Positions 15,705 to 25,346 of a stretch of 46,040 nt of DNA are shown one piece after another. The notes under the pieces were generated by a model, which was not told the origin of the DNA, searched no databases, and saw only the letters and a program-made list of their open reading frames with translations. The position numbers and the translations under genes are program-made. Position 1 is the stretch's first letter; every line of letters begins with the position of its first letter. Source of the stretch: Defluviitaleaceae bacterium (GTDB lineage: Bacteria > Bacillota > Clostridia > Lachnospirales > UBA5962); the NCBI GenBank assembly GCA_009787355.1, contig WRGD01000147.1, positions 1 through 46,040 of the forward strand, given 5' to 3'.

Positions 15705-17435
15705 ATGTCATTTGAAGAAGAGCTAAAGAAACTCGAAAAAGAAAAATCCAATTTACAAAGTTCCATGCAAAATTACGTAAGATACAGAAGTATCGTTACC
15801 TTAGCTACTATTATACTATATTTTTATGTAGATTTTGTCTTTCTTTTTGTACCTGTTTTATTGTTCATTTACTTGGTAATAAAGCATATACAAATAAAAA
15901 ACAAGGCTATAAAAACGCTATATAAGTTAGAATCTATAAAAAGATTTATATCAAGACAAAAAGGAGAATGGGGAAATTTTGAATACAATAACGAACATTT
16001 AGAAAGTATAAATGATACACATCCCTACACAAAAGATTTGGATATTTTTGGTAAAAATTCACTATACCAATTTGTAAATGAAACAAATACTTATTTTGGT
16101 AGTAAAATTTTAACAAATATATTGTCTAACACAGTAATTATAGAAGAAATAAAACAAAGGCAAGAATCTGTAAAAGAAATTAGTAGTAAATTTGATTTTT
16201 TAGAAGAATTTAAATCTATAGCGAAAACTACAAATTCATCTTACAACCCCAAAGTATTGATAGATTATTTGGAAAATAAAACAGAAAAAAAATACTTTTT
16301 TGAATATTTATCAGGATTGCCTATTTTGTTAATTACAAGTATATTAATAAATTTTATATTTCCGAGTGTTTTTTTAATATGGATAATATTTTCTATACTT
16401 TTTTTACAATTAATTGTATTTGCTGTATCACTTCCTATTACTCAAAATATTATTTCTGGTGTTTCAGATTCGAATAATAGCCTTAGAAATTTTAAAAATC
16501 TTATAAAATTAATACAAAATGAACCTTTTAATGCAAAACTAAATAAAGAAATGCAAAGTCATTTACAAAAAAATGACAAATACGACTCTGTAGATTTTAT
16601 AAAAAAACTTGGTTTTATAGAGGGTGCTGCTAGTTTTCGTAAAATGGGGATATTTTTATTTTTACTAAATATACTATTTTTATATGATATACAACTTGTA
16701 ATTATTTTAAAAAAGCTGAAAGGTAAAGGAGATGTAAAAAATTGGCTAGAAACTATAGGTTTTTTTGAAGCGTTTATTAGTATTTCTACTATCCCTATAA
16801 CTTTTGAAGATTGGGAATATCCTGTTTTTACAAATAATTTAGAAATAAAATTTGAAAACATGGGACATCCATTACTTCATAATCCTATAAAAAATAATTT
16901 TAACGAAAAAAATATATCTATAATAACAGGTTCGAATATGAGTGGAAAAACTACATTTCTAAGAGCCATTGGTGTAAATCTTGTACTTAGTTATGCTGGT
17001 AGTTCCGTAAATTCTAAAAACTTTGAAGTTCCTATTTTAGATATATATACATCTATGCGTACTGTAGATAATTTGTCTGAAAACATATCTACATTTTATG
17101 CAGAACTACAAAGAATAAAATTAATAATAGATAGAGCAAAAGAAAAAAGACCCATGTTATTTTTAATAGATGAAATATTTAGAGGTACAAACTCAGAAGA
17201 TAGGGTAGATGGTGCAAAAATGGTGCTTAGACAACTCCAAAAAGAACATATTATTGGTTTTATAACTACTCATGACTTGGCATTATGTGAAATTGAAAAT
17301 GAGGGCAGTTTTGAAAATTATAATTTTAAAGAATATTACGAAGATGGAAAAATAAAATTTGACTATAAAATAAATAAGGGAGTAAGTAAAACTAGAAATG
17401 CAAAATATCTTATGAAAATGGTAGGTATAGAGTAA
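15705..17435 (+). CDS. Membrane-anchored MutS-like ATPase
   Basis: A 576-residue protein with an N-terminal coiled coil, a TM hairpin (about 30-65), a second hydrophobic pair (about 205-245), and a C-terminal MutS-type ATPase domain. The Walker A is GSNMSGKTTFLRA; the Walker B and signature lie in LFLIDEIFRGTNSEDR; a later HDLAL matches the H-motif. It lacks the mismatch-recognition domain of MutS, so it is not the classical repair protein. The family is widespread in Firmicutes and Bacteroidetes and poorly characterised. ATG follows AAGGAGATGAA. Its stop abuts the ATG of the deacetylase gene, so the two are co-translated. Confidence 0.88.
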   Translation: MSFEEELKKLEKEKSNLQSSMQNYVRYRSIVTLATIILYFYVDFVFLFVPVLLFIYLVIKHIQIKNKAIKTLYKLESIKRFISRQKGEWGNFEYNNEHLESINDTHPYTKDLDIFGKNSLYQFVNETNTYFGSKILTNILSNTVIIEEIKQRQESVKEISSKFDFLEEFKSIAKTTNSSYNPKVLIDYLENKTEKKYFFEYLSGLPILLITSILINFIFPSVFLIWIIFSILFLQLIVFAVSLPITQNIISGVSDSNNSLRNFKNLIKLIQNEPFNAKLNKEMQSHLQKNDKYDSVDFIKKLGFIEGAASFRKMGIFLFLLNILFLYDIQLVIILKKLKGKGDVKNWLETIGFFEAFISISTIPITFEDWEYPVFTNNLEIKFENMGHPLLHNPIKNNFNEKNISIITGSNMSGKTTFLRAIGVNLVLSYAGSSVNSKNFEVPILDIYTSMRTVDNLSENISTFYAELQRIKLIIDRAKEKRPMLFLIDEIFRGTNSEDRVDGAKMVLRQLQKEHIIGFITTHDLALCEIENEGSFENYNFKEYYEDGKIKFDYKINKGVSKTRNAKYLMKMVGIE

Positions 17436-18536
17436 ATGAAAGAAACATCATTTATATATGATGAAAGTTATTTTTGGCACAATTCTGGTGATGGTGCATT
17501 GTTTGAACCTGCAGGGGGATATTTGCAAGCAAATGGTTCTGTAGAAAGTCCAGAAAGTAAAAGAAGATTTAAAAATTTGGTAGAACGCTCTGGTCTTTTA
17601 AGCAAACTTGTGCAAACAAAACCGATAACAGCTACAAATGAACAACTCGAATATTTTCATACAAAAAAACATATAGAAAATGTAAAAAGATTAAGTGATA
17701 CAACAGGTGGAGATTGTGGAGATTCTGCAATTGTAGGCATTGGTTCTTTTGAGATAGCAAAACTAGCTGTTGGTGGTGCTATAACAGCTGTAGAAACTGT
17801 AGTAAAAGATAAAGCAATAAAAACGGCATACGTATTAACAAGACCACCAGGGCATCATGCAGTTTCAGATATGGGCATGGGATTTTGTATATTCAATAAT
17901 GCTGTAATAGCTGCAAAACATGCACAAAAAATTTTGGGAATAAAAAAAATACTTATATTAGATTGGGATGCACACCATGGAAATGGAGTAGAAGACGCTT
18001 TTTATAAAGATAATACAGTAATGTATATATCGATACATCAAGATGGTTTAGAGCCTATAGATAGAGGCAAAAAAGAACATATAGGAGAGGGAACAGGAAA
18101 AGGTTATACAATAAACATACCATTATACGCAGGCTCTGGAGATGCTGTCTATGATTATGCTTTTAGTTCTATTGTAGAACCAAAAGTAGCAGAATTTGAA
18201 CCAGAACTAATACTAATATGTGCAGGACAAGATGCAAGTATTTTCGACCCACTAGCTAGAATGATGCTATCTTGTGAGGGATATAGAAAAATGACCAAAA
18301 GGATAAAAAAATTAGCGAATAAATATTCACAAGGAAGAATTGTTTGCCTGCATGAAGGTGGTTATTGTCCTGTATATGTGCCTTTTTGCTCTCTTGCTAT
18401 AGTGGAAGAATTAAGTGAAATATATACAGATGTAAAAGACCCATTTATATATGCAATGGCTGGTACTGGTTATGATAAAATGCTAGAACATCAAAAAGAG
18501 AAAGTTGATGAAACTAGGAGATATTTGGGACTTTAA
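17436..18536 (+). CDS. Histone-deacetylase-family (AcuC/HdaH-like) amidohydrolase
   Basis: A 366-residue zinc-dependent deacetylase of the class II HDAC fold. Catalytic elements are visible: RPPGHHAV (general-base histidines), DWDAHHGNG (Asp and His zinc ligands), SIHQDG, and a late GGYCP loop. Bacterial members act on acetyl-lysine, acetylpolyamines or acetoin metabolism; the substrate cannot be told from sequence. It begins immediately after the MutS-like gene stop and is the last gene of that two-gene unit. Confidence 0.88.
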   Translation: MKETSFIYDESYFWHNSGDGALFEPAGGYLQANGSVESPESKRRFKNLVERSGLLSKLVQTKPITATNEQLEYFHTKKHIENVKRLSDTTGGDCGDSAIVGIGSFEIAKLAVGGAITAVETVVKDKAIKTAYVLTRPPGHHAVSDMGMGFCIFNNAVIAAKHAQKILGIKKILILDWDAHHGNGVEDAFYKDNTVMYISIHQDGLEPIDRGKKEHIGEGTGKGYTINIPLYAGSGDAVYDYAFSSIVEPKVAEFEPELILICAGQDASIFDPLARMMLSCEGYRKMTKRIKKLANKYSQGRIVCLHEGGYCPVYVPFCSLAIVEELSEIYTDVKDPFIYAMAGTGYDKMLEHQKEKVDETRRYLGL

Positions 18537-18566
18537 ATTTTAGAAAAATGAATTTATTTAATTATC

Positions 18567-18606
18567 AAAAAAGACTGCTTAGTTTTCTTTCTAAGACAGT
18601 CTTTTT
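18567..18606. terminator. Bidirectional terminator between deacetylase and RtcB genes
   Basis: An imperfect hairpin with arms around AAAAAAGACTGCTTAG and CTAAGACAGTCTTTTT (one bulged base) between convergent genes. It has A/T tracts on both sides and so can serve both strands. Confidence 0.8.
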
Positions 18607-18612
18607 AATTCA

Positions 18613-19803
18613 TTAACTAGATTTAAAATTGTAAATTGGTTTTATAATATCAACAATATCAACTGTTTCATGTATATTGTCTATTATTTCTTGCATAGGT
18701 TTATAAACAAAAGGCGATTCATCCAATGTGTTTTTTGTTACAGATGTTGTCCAAACGTCTTTCATAGAATCTTTAAAATCTCTCAAATTTACTATATTTT
18801 TTGCAGCCGACCTACTCATTAGCCTACCTGCACCGTGTGGGGCAGAAAAATTCCAATCTTCGTTACCTTTACCTATTGCTATTATGGAACCATCTCTCAT
18901 ATTTATTGGAATAAGTAGCTTTTCATTTTGTTTTGCCGATGTTGCTCCTTTTCTTAGAATCATGTTTTCAGTATCTATAAAATTATGTATACTTTCCCAT
19001 TCATCTTCTATTTTCCAGTTCATATTCTTTGTTATTTCTTCTATCATAGCTTTTCTATTTAGGCTAGCAAATTTTTGTGCTATATTCATATCGTTTAGAT
19101 AATCATCGAAACTTTGCCCTTGTAAATATGCAAGTTCTTTTTTTACATATGGTAGGTCTAGTTTTTCTATTTCTTCTTGTATATCTTTTGTTTTACCACT
19201 TTGCATAAGTTTATTTATTGTATTACTTCTTATACTTTCATTTTTGAAAAAAAGCTCGTCATATGCAAGTTTTTGATAATGTAAAGCTACTTCTTTTCCT
19301 AAACTTCTAGAGCCACTGTGTATAACAAGATATATACTACCATTACTACTACAGTTTAGTTCTATAAAATGATTTCCCCCACCCAAAGTACCAATACTTT
19401 TTTTTGCTCTATCAAAATTTATTTGAAGTATTATATCTTTAAATTTGATATTTTTAACAAATGGATGTTCTTTTTTTCTTACACTAAAACCATGTGGTAT
19501 ATGTGTTCTTATTGTTTTATCTAATTCTTCAAAATTTATATTATCTTTGTCTACGTTTATTTTGGCAACAGACATACCACATCCAACATCTACACCAACT
19601 AGATTTGGTACAATTTTATCTTTTATTGTCATAGTTGTACCTATTACAGCACCTTTTCCAACATGTGTATCTGGCATTATACGAATAGTAGATTCTTTGG
19701 TGAAAACACTATTTAAAACTTCTATTATTTGAGATATTGTACTTTCTTCAATATTGTTTGTAAAAACTTTTGCAGTTCCATACTTTCCGTTTAATTCCAA
19801 CAT
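18613..19803 (-). CDS. rtcB: RtcB-family RNA ligase
   Basis: A 396-residue RtcB homologue. RtcB joins 2',3'-cyclic phosphate (or 3'-phosphate) ends to 5'-OH RNA using GTP and Mn2+. Visible motifs: RIMPDTHVGKGAVIG, GVDVGCGM (metal-ligand Cys), GTLGGGNHFIE, IHSGSRSLG, and SAPHGAGRLMSR with the His that becomes guanylylated. At under 400 residues it belongs to the short bacterial group (classical RtcB is about 400-480). It is preceded by the M23-like gene with a 90-nt gap. No archease or RtcA gene is nearby. Only a weak, distant AAAGGA site precedes the ATG. Confidence 0.88.
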   Translation of the reverse strand: MLELNGKYGTAKVFTNNIEESTISQIIEVLNSVFTKESTIRIMPDTHVGKGAVIGTTMTIKDKIVPNLVGVDVGCGMSVAKINVDKDNINFEELDKTIRTHIPHGFSVRKKEHPFVKNIKFKDIILQINFDRAKKSIGTLGGGNHFIELNCSSNGSIYLVIHSGSRSLGKEVALHYQKLAYDELFFKNESIRSNTINKLMQSGKTKDIQEEIEKLDLPYVKKELAYLQGQSFDDYLNDMNIAQKFASLNRKAMIEEITKNMNWKIEDEWESIHNFIDTENMILRKGATSAKQNEKLLIPINMRDGSIIAIGKGNEDWNFSAPHGAGRLMSRSAAKNIVNLRDFKDSMKDVWTTSVTKNTLDESPFVYKPMQEIIDNIHETVDIVDIIKPIYNFKSS

Positions 19804-19894
19804 TCTGTTTAATTATTTAATCCTTTAAATTTTTATTTTGATAGATTATTATACACGCATTTTACAAATGTTAGTATTGTGTTTGTTGCACATT

Positions 19895-20572
19895 TTAAAG
19901 ATATAGCATTGGATTTGGACAATATTGGTCTAAACATTCTATTTCTTTTTTGCTACAGTATCCTTTATTTATCCAACCATTATCAAAGGCTTTTTGTGTT
20001 AATATTTGTATATGAACATGGTAGAACCAATTTCCATTTTGATGAAAATCACCAAATCTAGCAAAGTAATCTCCTTTTTTTAGTTTAGTATAAATATTTG
20101 GCAAATTATCATTGTCTAGATGTCCGAATAAAATATAAATATATTCATCTTTTTTATTTATATTTTCTTTTTTTATTTCTGTTTTAGATTTTAATACGCA
20201 TAAACCACCGTAATTTCCAATTCCTGATTCAAATGTGCTTATTACAACTTCGCTATCATGTGGAGCATATAATTTTGTATACACAGGTGCATTTATATCT
20301 ATACCTAAATGAAAAAACCTTTTGGATGCAGCCATTTGTGGGTATTTTATTAAACCGCTTTCTCTATTTTCTAAATATTCACTATAAGACCATTTTACGT
20401 TGCTTTGTTTATGTATTTTTTCTAATTCTTTTTGCCACTGTTTTTGGGTTATATCGTCGAATATTTTTCTGTAAGGGCTATCATCTGCAAGTGATACATA
20501 TATTGGCTTGTTGTCAAAATCATTACCTAGTATTTTTGTTATTTTTTTATAGTCAAAATTGTTTTTTGCCAT
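19895..20572 (-). CDS. M23 (LytM-type) metallopeptidase-like protein without signal peptide
   Basis: A 225-residue protein with the zinc-site pattern of M23 endopeptidases: HLGIDINAP (HxxxD, about 97-101), YILFGHLD, and YHVHIQI (HxH). M23 enzymes usually cut peptidoglycan cross-links outside the cell. Here the N-terminus (MAKNNFDYKK) is hydrophilic and there is no signal peptide or TM, so it either acts in the cytoplasm or leaves by lysis or another route. The C-terminus has three Cys. The ATG follows GAAAGGA. It is upstream of rtcB on the same strand and separated from the chemoreceptor gene by a terminator. Confidence 0.75.
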   Translation of the reverse strand: MAKNNFDYKKITKILGNDFDNKPIYVSLADDSPYRKIFDDITQKQWQKELEKIHKQSNVKWSYSEYLENRESGLIKYPQMAASKRFFHLGIDINAPVYTKLYAPHDSEVVISTFESGIGNYGGLCVLKSKTEIKKENINKKDEYIYILFGHLDNDNLPNIYTKLKKGDYFARFGDFHQNGNWFYHVHIQILTQKAFDNGWINKGYCSKKEIECLDQYCPNPMLYL

Positions 20573-20592
20573 CTTAGTCCTTTCAAAAAATA

Positions 20593-20626
20593 AAAGCTAA
20601 ATAGAAAATATTTTCTATTTAGCTTT
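20593..20626 (-). terminator. Terminator of the chemoreceptor gene
   Basis: A perfect 17-bp inverted repeat (20593-20609 against 20610-20626, centre AT) between the chemoreceptor stop and the M23-like gene start. The minus-strand continuation includes a T-rich stretch. Confidence 0.75.
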
Positions 20627-20635
20627 ACTTTTGGA

Positions 20636-22879
20636 TTATCTAATTTTAAATTCACTTACAATAGTTCTAAACATATCTGTTTGTGCGTTTAGTTCCTGTG
20701 ATACAGATGCACCTTCTTCTGCAAGTGCTGTATTAGAACTAACAACTTCGGAAATTTTATTTACATCTGTACTTATTCTATTTACAGCTTCTAATTGTTC
20801 GTTTGAAGATTCGGAAATAGAAGATACAAGTGTTGATATTTTATTTATTTCTTCTACCATTTTGTTTAGTGCAATTGCTGTTTTATTTGCTATTTTGTAA
20901 CCATTTTCTGTTTTTTCTATCGATGCCTCTATTAAATCTGTAGTTTCTTTTGCTGCTGCTTTACTACGTCCTGCAAGTGCTCTTACTTCTTCGGATACTA
21001 CGGCAAAACCACGTCCATGTTCTCCTGCTCTTGCTGCCTCTACTGCTGCATTTAATGCAAGTAAGTTTGTTTGGAAAGCGATGTCATCTATTACTTTTAT
21101 TATTTTCTGTATACTATTAGAAGATTCATTTATCTCATCCATAGCTTTTAACATTTCTTTCATATCTTCGTTTCCTTGGTTTGCAGATTCTGCAGCTACT
21201 ATAGATAATTCATTTGTTTCATTTGCGTTTTTAGAACTTTGGTCTGTTTTTTGCTTTATAATATTTATAGCATCATTTAAGGAGCTAATAGAATTATTTT
21301 GCTCGGTAGAACCTTGTGCAAGGCTCATATTCGTAGTTGTAATATGATTTACACCATTTGCTATTTCAGCAGATGAACTTTCTATTTCTTTTACTATTTT
21401 GTTTAAATTTTCAGATATTAACGAAATAGAAGTTTTTATTGAAGAAAAATCTCCGAAATATTCCTTCTCTATTATGGATGTTAAATCTTTTTTAGATATA
21501 GATTTAAGTATTGTACTTATTTCTTGTATATATGCATTTAATACATCTACAGTATTATTTATGGATATTTTAATTTTTTCAAAATCTCCTAGATAATTTC
21601 CTTCTACGTATACTTTTAAATTACCTTGTGAGATTTGGTTTAATACATCTGAAGCTTCGTTTATAGGTATTGTAAATGCTTCTAAAACATTATTTAATGA
21701 GATTAATAAATCCCTCCAGCCTCCTTTGTGCCTGCTTGTATCTAGCCTAAAGTTTAAGTTACCATCTTTTATACTATTTATAATATCTGAAATATCTTTG
21801 TGTACATTTAGTAGTTCTTCCTGCATTTTATCTGCAACTTGGTTAAAAATTATCGACTCTCCTGGTAGTGGTGCAAGTTTTTTATCAAAATCACCATCTG
21901 CATAATCTTTAAAAATTGTTAAAAGTGCAATATTGTCGTCTATAACCACATCCAATGAATGGTTTATAGATTTTACTGTTGTTAAATAATCACCTTTATA
22001 ACCTTCTTCGGGTAAACGAATACTAAGTGCTCCATTGTCTATTTCTTTCTCTAAATCTTTCAAGTCTTTAATTAATTTCATTAATGGTTCTATCATATCT
22101 GCTATAGAATTAGAAAGCGAAGATATTTCGTCTTTTTTATTTGTACGCAAATTTGCATCAAAATTTCCTTTAGAAATTTCTTTTATATTATTTATAATTT
22201 TAAGTATAGGAGAATAAGACATTTTGTAAATAATGCTAGACCCTAAAATACTTACAGCAAGATATAAAACAATTAAAACTATTATTAATATAATTTGATT
22301 TGTAATATAATTTGTAACACTATCTAGTATACCTGCTCTTCTTTGTGCTGAAAATTCGGAAACACTATGTGTTAGAGTAAATAAATCGTTGTATATTTGA
22401 TTAAATTGTAGAAAACCTATATTTATTTCTTGTTGATTATTACTTAACAGAAGAGAAATGATACTTTCTACTTGAGCTTCATAATTTCGGAAAATTTGTC
22501 TATAATTATTTATAAAATTAGTTAAAAAAGCTCTACCATCGCTATCTATCCTATCGTCCGATTCTAAATTTATAATATATGTATCTATAGCATTACCCAT
22601 GCGATTTACATAATTAGATATAAAATCACTCATTTCCATTATTTGACTTTGATTTTGAGATGGTATTACTCTTGCAGAATTAATTGCTGCATTAATTTTA
22701 GCTGAAGATGTTTCCAGCTCAGATATTAAAAAATCTCTTTGTATTCCTATATAAGAATTTTGAAAGATACTATTCATACGTATAACAATGTCATAAGCAC
22801 TAAAACCTATTATTATTGTTATTATTGTTGTAATTGTAAATACAAGTACTTGTTTGCTTTTAATAGTGGAAAACCCCAT
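20636..22879 (-). CDS. Methyl-accepting chemotaxis protein
   Basis: A 747-residue chemoreceptor: TM1 (about 9-30), an all-helical periplasmic-type four-helix sensor (about 31-195), TM2 (about 193-215), HAMP, then additional HAMP-like repeats (about 265-480), and a cytoplasmic signalling coiled coil. The hairpin tip is visible as [21 protein letters not shown], followed by [15 protein letters not shown]. It relays ligand or redox signals to CheA/CheW. No che gene is in the window and there is no CheR-binding pentapeptide at the C-terminus (ends EFKIR). AGGAG precedes the ATG. The ligand cannot be inferred. Confidence 0.92.
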   Translation of the reverse strand: MGFSTIKSKQVLVFTITTIITIIIGFSAYDIVIRMNSIFQNSYIGIQRDFLISELETSSAKINAAINSARVIPSQNQSQIMEMSDFISNYVNRMGNAIDTYIINLESDDRIDSDGRAFLTNFINNYRQIFRNYEAQVESIISLLLSNNQQEINIGFLQFNQIYNDLFTLTHSVSEFSAQRRAGILDSVTNYITNQIILIIVLIVLYLAVSILGSSIIYKMSYSPILKIINNIKEISKGNFDANLRTNKKDEISSLSNSIADMIEPLMKLIKDLKDLEKEIDNGALSIRLPEEGYKGDYLTTVKSINHSLDVVIDDNIALLTIFKDYADGDFDKKLAPLPGESIIFNQVADKMQEELLNVHKDISDIINSIKDGNLNFRLDTSRHKGGWRDLLISLNNVLEAFTIPINEASDVLNQISQGNLKVYVEGNYLGDFEKIKISINNTVDVLNAYIQEISTILKSISKKDLTSIIEKEYFGDFSSIKTSISLISENLNKIVKEIESSSAEIANGVNHITTTNMSLAQGSTEQNNSISSLNDAINIIKQKTDQSSKNANETNELSIVAAESANQGNEDMKEMLKAMDEINESSNSIQKIIKVIDDIAFQTNLLALNAAVEAARAGEHGRGFAVVSEEVRALAGRSKAAAKETTDLIEASIEKTENGYKIANKTAIALNKMVEEINKISTLVSSISESSNEQLEAVNRISTDVNKISEVVSSNTALAEEGASVSQELNAQTDMFRTIVSEFKIR

Positions 22880-23032
22880 TATAATTATACTCCTCTTTTA
22901 TATCATACTTTAAAATATTTATCGTAAATTATACCTTACTTATGTAGTTTATTTTTAGCATATATAATTGAATTGATACATAAAATTGATATTGAAAAAA
23001 TGATTTTGATAAGGATACGTATGGTAATATTG

Positions 23033-23068
23033 TGTGTTTACTCTATACATTTTTACAAAGTAAACACA
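23033..23068. other. Orphan inverted repeat
   Basis: TGTGTTTACT (23033-23042) and AGTAAACACA (23059-23068) form a perfect 10-bp stem with a 16-base loop, in the gap between the chemoreceptor start and the tRNA. It could be an operator for the chemoreceptor promoter, or a terminator on the minus strand for the tRNA transcript. The rest of 22880-23124 holds only this, the tRNA terminator and AT-rich sequence. Confidence 0.5.
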
Positions 23069-23088
23069 TTTTACCTAAAAAACTAATA

Positions 23089-23118
23089 AAACTAAATGAA
23101 AGAATTTTCATTTAGTTT
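23089..23118 (-). terminator. Terminator of tRNA-Leu
   Basis: AAACTAAATGAAA (23089-23101) pairs with TTTCATTTAGTTT (23106-23118). On the minus strand the stem lies 6 nt after the tRNA 3' end and is followed by T-rich sequence. Confidence 0.8.
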
Positions 23119-23124
23119 AATAAA

Positions 23125-23207
23125 TGCCCAAGAAGGGACTTGAACCCCCACGCTGTTACCAACTGCGGATTTTGAGTCCGCCGCGTCTGCCATTCCGCCA
23201 CTTGGGC
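23125..23207 (-). tRNA. tRNA-Leu (anticodon CAA)
   Basis: On the minus strand the acceptor stem GCCCAAG pairs with CTTGGGC, discriminator A at 23125. The D arm TGGCGGAATGGCAGACGC, anticodon stem GCGGA/TCCGC with loop CTCAAAA, a long variable arm and the T arm with GTTCAAGTC make a class II tRNA. The anticodon CAA reads TTG leucine codons. CCA is not encoded. Confidence 0.95.
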
Positions 23208-23314
23208 AATTTTTTTGTTTTATTTAAAAACTACGTAATTTTTTGCAACAAAAACATTATATTATAGAATTTAACTCTTGTCAAGTTTTTTATTGTTTTT
23301 TGGAGATAATTGAA

Positions 23315-24280
23315 ATGTTTGATATTATTAAGAATGTGTTAGAAAAAATAAAGAAAATAAAGGATTTAAAGGAGAAACTAATAATAGGGATACTTTTGAA
23401 AGTTTTAGCTACTTTAATATTTCCATTAATTTTCAATTTTTTTACTGTTGAAAATAATGAAGATAATAAGGAATACAATATATTAGATAAAGAAAATTTC
23501 ATTCCCACATTTAAAAATATAAATCATATTGTAACATTGGAAGATATAAAAAAGCATATTTTTTACATAGATAATACAGCATATGTACGTATAGAGGATT
23601 TTCCTATCGATGAACTTTTAAATATAGACCTTAGAATAAACCTATATGGAGAATCACCACGTATTTTAATAACTCATACACATTCGCAAGAATATTTTAT
23701 AGATAGCGAAGAGGGAAATGAAGCTGATTCTATAGTTGCTGTGGGTCGTTACTTAGCAAATATATTTACGAATAATGGAATAAATGTTGTGCATGACACA
23801 TCTATATATGATGTGGTAGATGGAAAATTAGCAAGAGCCACAAGCTATGAGCGTGCAGAAGCAGGAATACGACGAATATTAGAAGAACACGAAGATATAG
23901 AGGTCTTAATAGACTTACATAGAGATGCTTCAGATACAAAGTTAGTTACAGAAATAAATGGAGCAGAAACAGCACAGATTATGTTTTTTAATGGAATAAC
24001 AAGAAGAAATATAGATGGAGAAGCTGTTGATTTGTACGATTTTTTCAATCCATATATAAAAGAAAATTTAGCCCTTAGTTTACAAATGTTTTTAACAGCA
24101 AATGAATATTATCCAAATTTTGTAAGAAAAAATTATATAAAAGCTTACAGGTACAGTCTTCATATTTTACCTCGTAGTATGCTTGTAGAAGTTGGAGCAA
24201 ATACAAGCACTCTTGAAGAAGCAAAAAATGCTATGTACCCATTAGCTAGAATAATTATGTCTGTTTTGTCTTTAAACTAG
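23315..24280 (+). CDS. spoIIP: Stage II sporulation protein P (SpoIIP)
   Basis: A 321-residue peptidoglycan amidase/endopeptidase that, with SpoIID and SpoIIM, drives engulfment during sporulation. N-terminal TM (about 20-42), then the SpoIIP domain: ILITHTHSQEYF with zinc-ligand His, AVGRYLANIF, DTSIYDVVDG, LIDLHRDAS, and a late LVEVGANTSTLEEAKNA. The start is taken at ATG 23315, preceded by GGAG; the longer in-frame start at 23243 has no ribosome binding site. It is monocistronic, next to tRNA-Leu. Its presence suggests the organism sporulates or descends from spore formers. Confidence 0.92.
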   Translation: MFDIIKNVLEKIKKIKDLKEKLIIGILLKVLATLIFPLIFNFFTVENNEDNKEYNILDKENFIPTFKNINHIVTLEDIKKHIFYIDNTAYVRIEDFPIDELLNIDLRINLYGESPRILITHTHSQEYFIDSEEGNEADSIVAVGRYLANIFTNNGINVVHDTSIYDVVDGKLARATSYERAEAGIRRILEEHEDIEVLIDLHRDASDTKLVTEINGAETAQIMFFNGITRRNIDGEAVDLYDFFNPYIKENLALSLQMFLTANEYYPNFVRKNYIKAYRYSLHILPRSMLVEVGANTSTLEEAKNAMYPLARIIMSVLSLN

Positions 24281-24317
24281 TTTTCTATTAAAAAAATAAA
24301 TTGAAATATAGAAGTTT

Positions 24318-25304
24318 TTATAAAGTAGCAACAAGAACAGCTTTTATTGTATGCAGCCTATTTTCTGCCTGGTCGAAAACCTTGCTATTTTTACTTCTAA
24401 AAACTTCGTCTTCTACTTCACAAATATCTATACCTTGTCCTATACATTCTTTTGCCATATCGGTTTTAAAATCGTGAAAAGCAGGTAAGCAATGCAAAAA
24501 TAAAATATCTGTATTATTTGTAGCTTCTAGCATTTGTCTTGTAACTTTATACGGAGATAAAAGTTCTACACGTTCTTTTATCTTGTCTTCTTCTCCCATA
24601 CTTACCCAAACATCTGTGTATATTACATCTGCATTTTTTAAACAATTGGGATTGTCAGTTATTTCTATTACTGCACCTGTTTGTTTTGCCAATTTGGTTA
24701 CGTAATTTAGTGTATTAATATCTAATACAAGTTCTTTTGGACCATAGCAGACATAGTGCATACCCATTTTTGCAGCACCAATCATTAATGCGTTTGACAT
24801 ATTATTTCGTATATCACCACAAAAAATTAGTTTTATCTTATTTAAAGGTTTGTTTATATGTTCTTCCATTGTTAGCATATCTGCCAAAACTTGAGTTGGA
24901 TGGTCTGTATCCGTAAGTCCATTGTATACTGGTACACCAGAATATTTTGCTAAATCTTCTACTATTGATTGTTCAAAACCTCGATATTCTATACCATCGT
25001 AGAATCTACCTAAAACTTTTGCACTATCTTCTATCGATTCTTTTTTTCCTATTTGCGAACTTTTTTGGTCTAAAAATGTTATACCAGCTCCTTCATCTAA
25101 TGCAGCAACTTCAAATGCACATCGTGTTCTTGTGGAGGCTTTTTCAAAAAGTAGGACAATGTTTTTTCCTATTAATGTTTTATTTGTATCCCCTCTTAGT
25201 TTTTTTGCTTTCAATTCATGTGATAAATCTAGCAAATATCGTATTTCTTTTTGTGTAAAATCTTTTAGCGTTAAAAAACTTCTACCTTTTAAATTTATTG
25301 GCAA
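24318..25304 (-). CDS. argF: Ornithine carbamoyltransferase
   Basis: A 328-residue OTCase making citrulline from ornithine and carbamoyl phosphate (or running in reverse in the arginine deiminase pathway). Motifs: FEKASTRTR (carbamoyl-phosphate loop), DHPTQ, and FLHCLPAFHD (ornithine loop). The start is TTG at 25304, since GAAGGAG lies just upstream and the protein then begins with the family-typical PINLKGRSFLTLKDFT. An upstream TTG at 25328 would include the ribosome binding site. No other arginine gene is adjacent, so the direction of flux cannot be told. It follows alr on the same strand. Confidence 0.93.
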   Translation of the reverse strand: MPINLKGRSFLTLKDFTQKEIRYLLDLSHELKAKKLRGDTNKTLIGKNIVLLFEKASTRTRCAFEVAALDEGAGITFLDQKSSQIGKKESIEDSAKVLGRFYDGIEYRGFEQSIVEDLAKYSGVPVYNGLTDTDHPTQVLADMLTMEEHINKPLNKIKLIFCGDIRNNMSNALMIGAAKMGMHYVCYGPKELVLDINTLNYVTKLAKQTGAVIEITDNPNCLKNADVIYTDVWVSMGEEDKIKERVELLSPYKVTRQMLEATNNTDILFLHCLPAFHDFKTDMAKECIGQGIDICEVEDEVFRSKNSKVFDQAENRLHTIKAVLVATL

Positions 25305-25346
25305 AATATTATCTCCTTCTAAGTACAAAAAATCAAAAAGTATATA

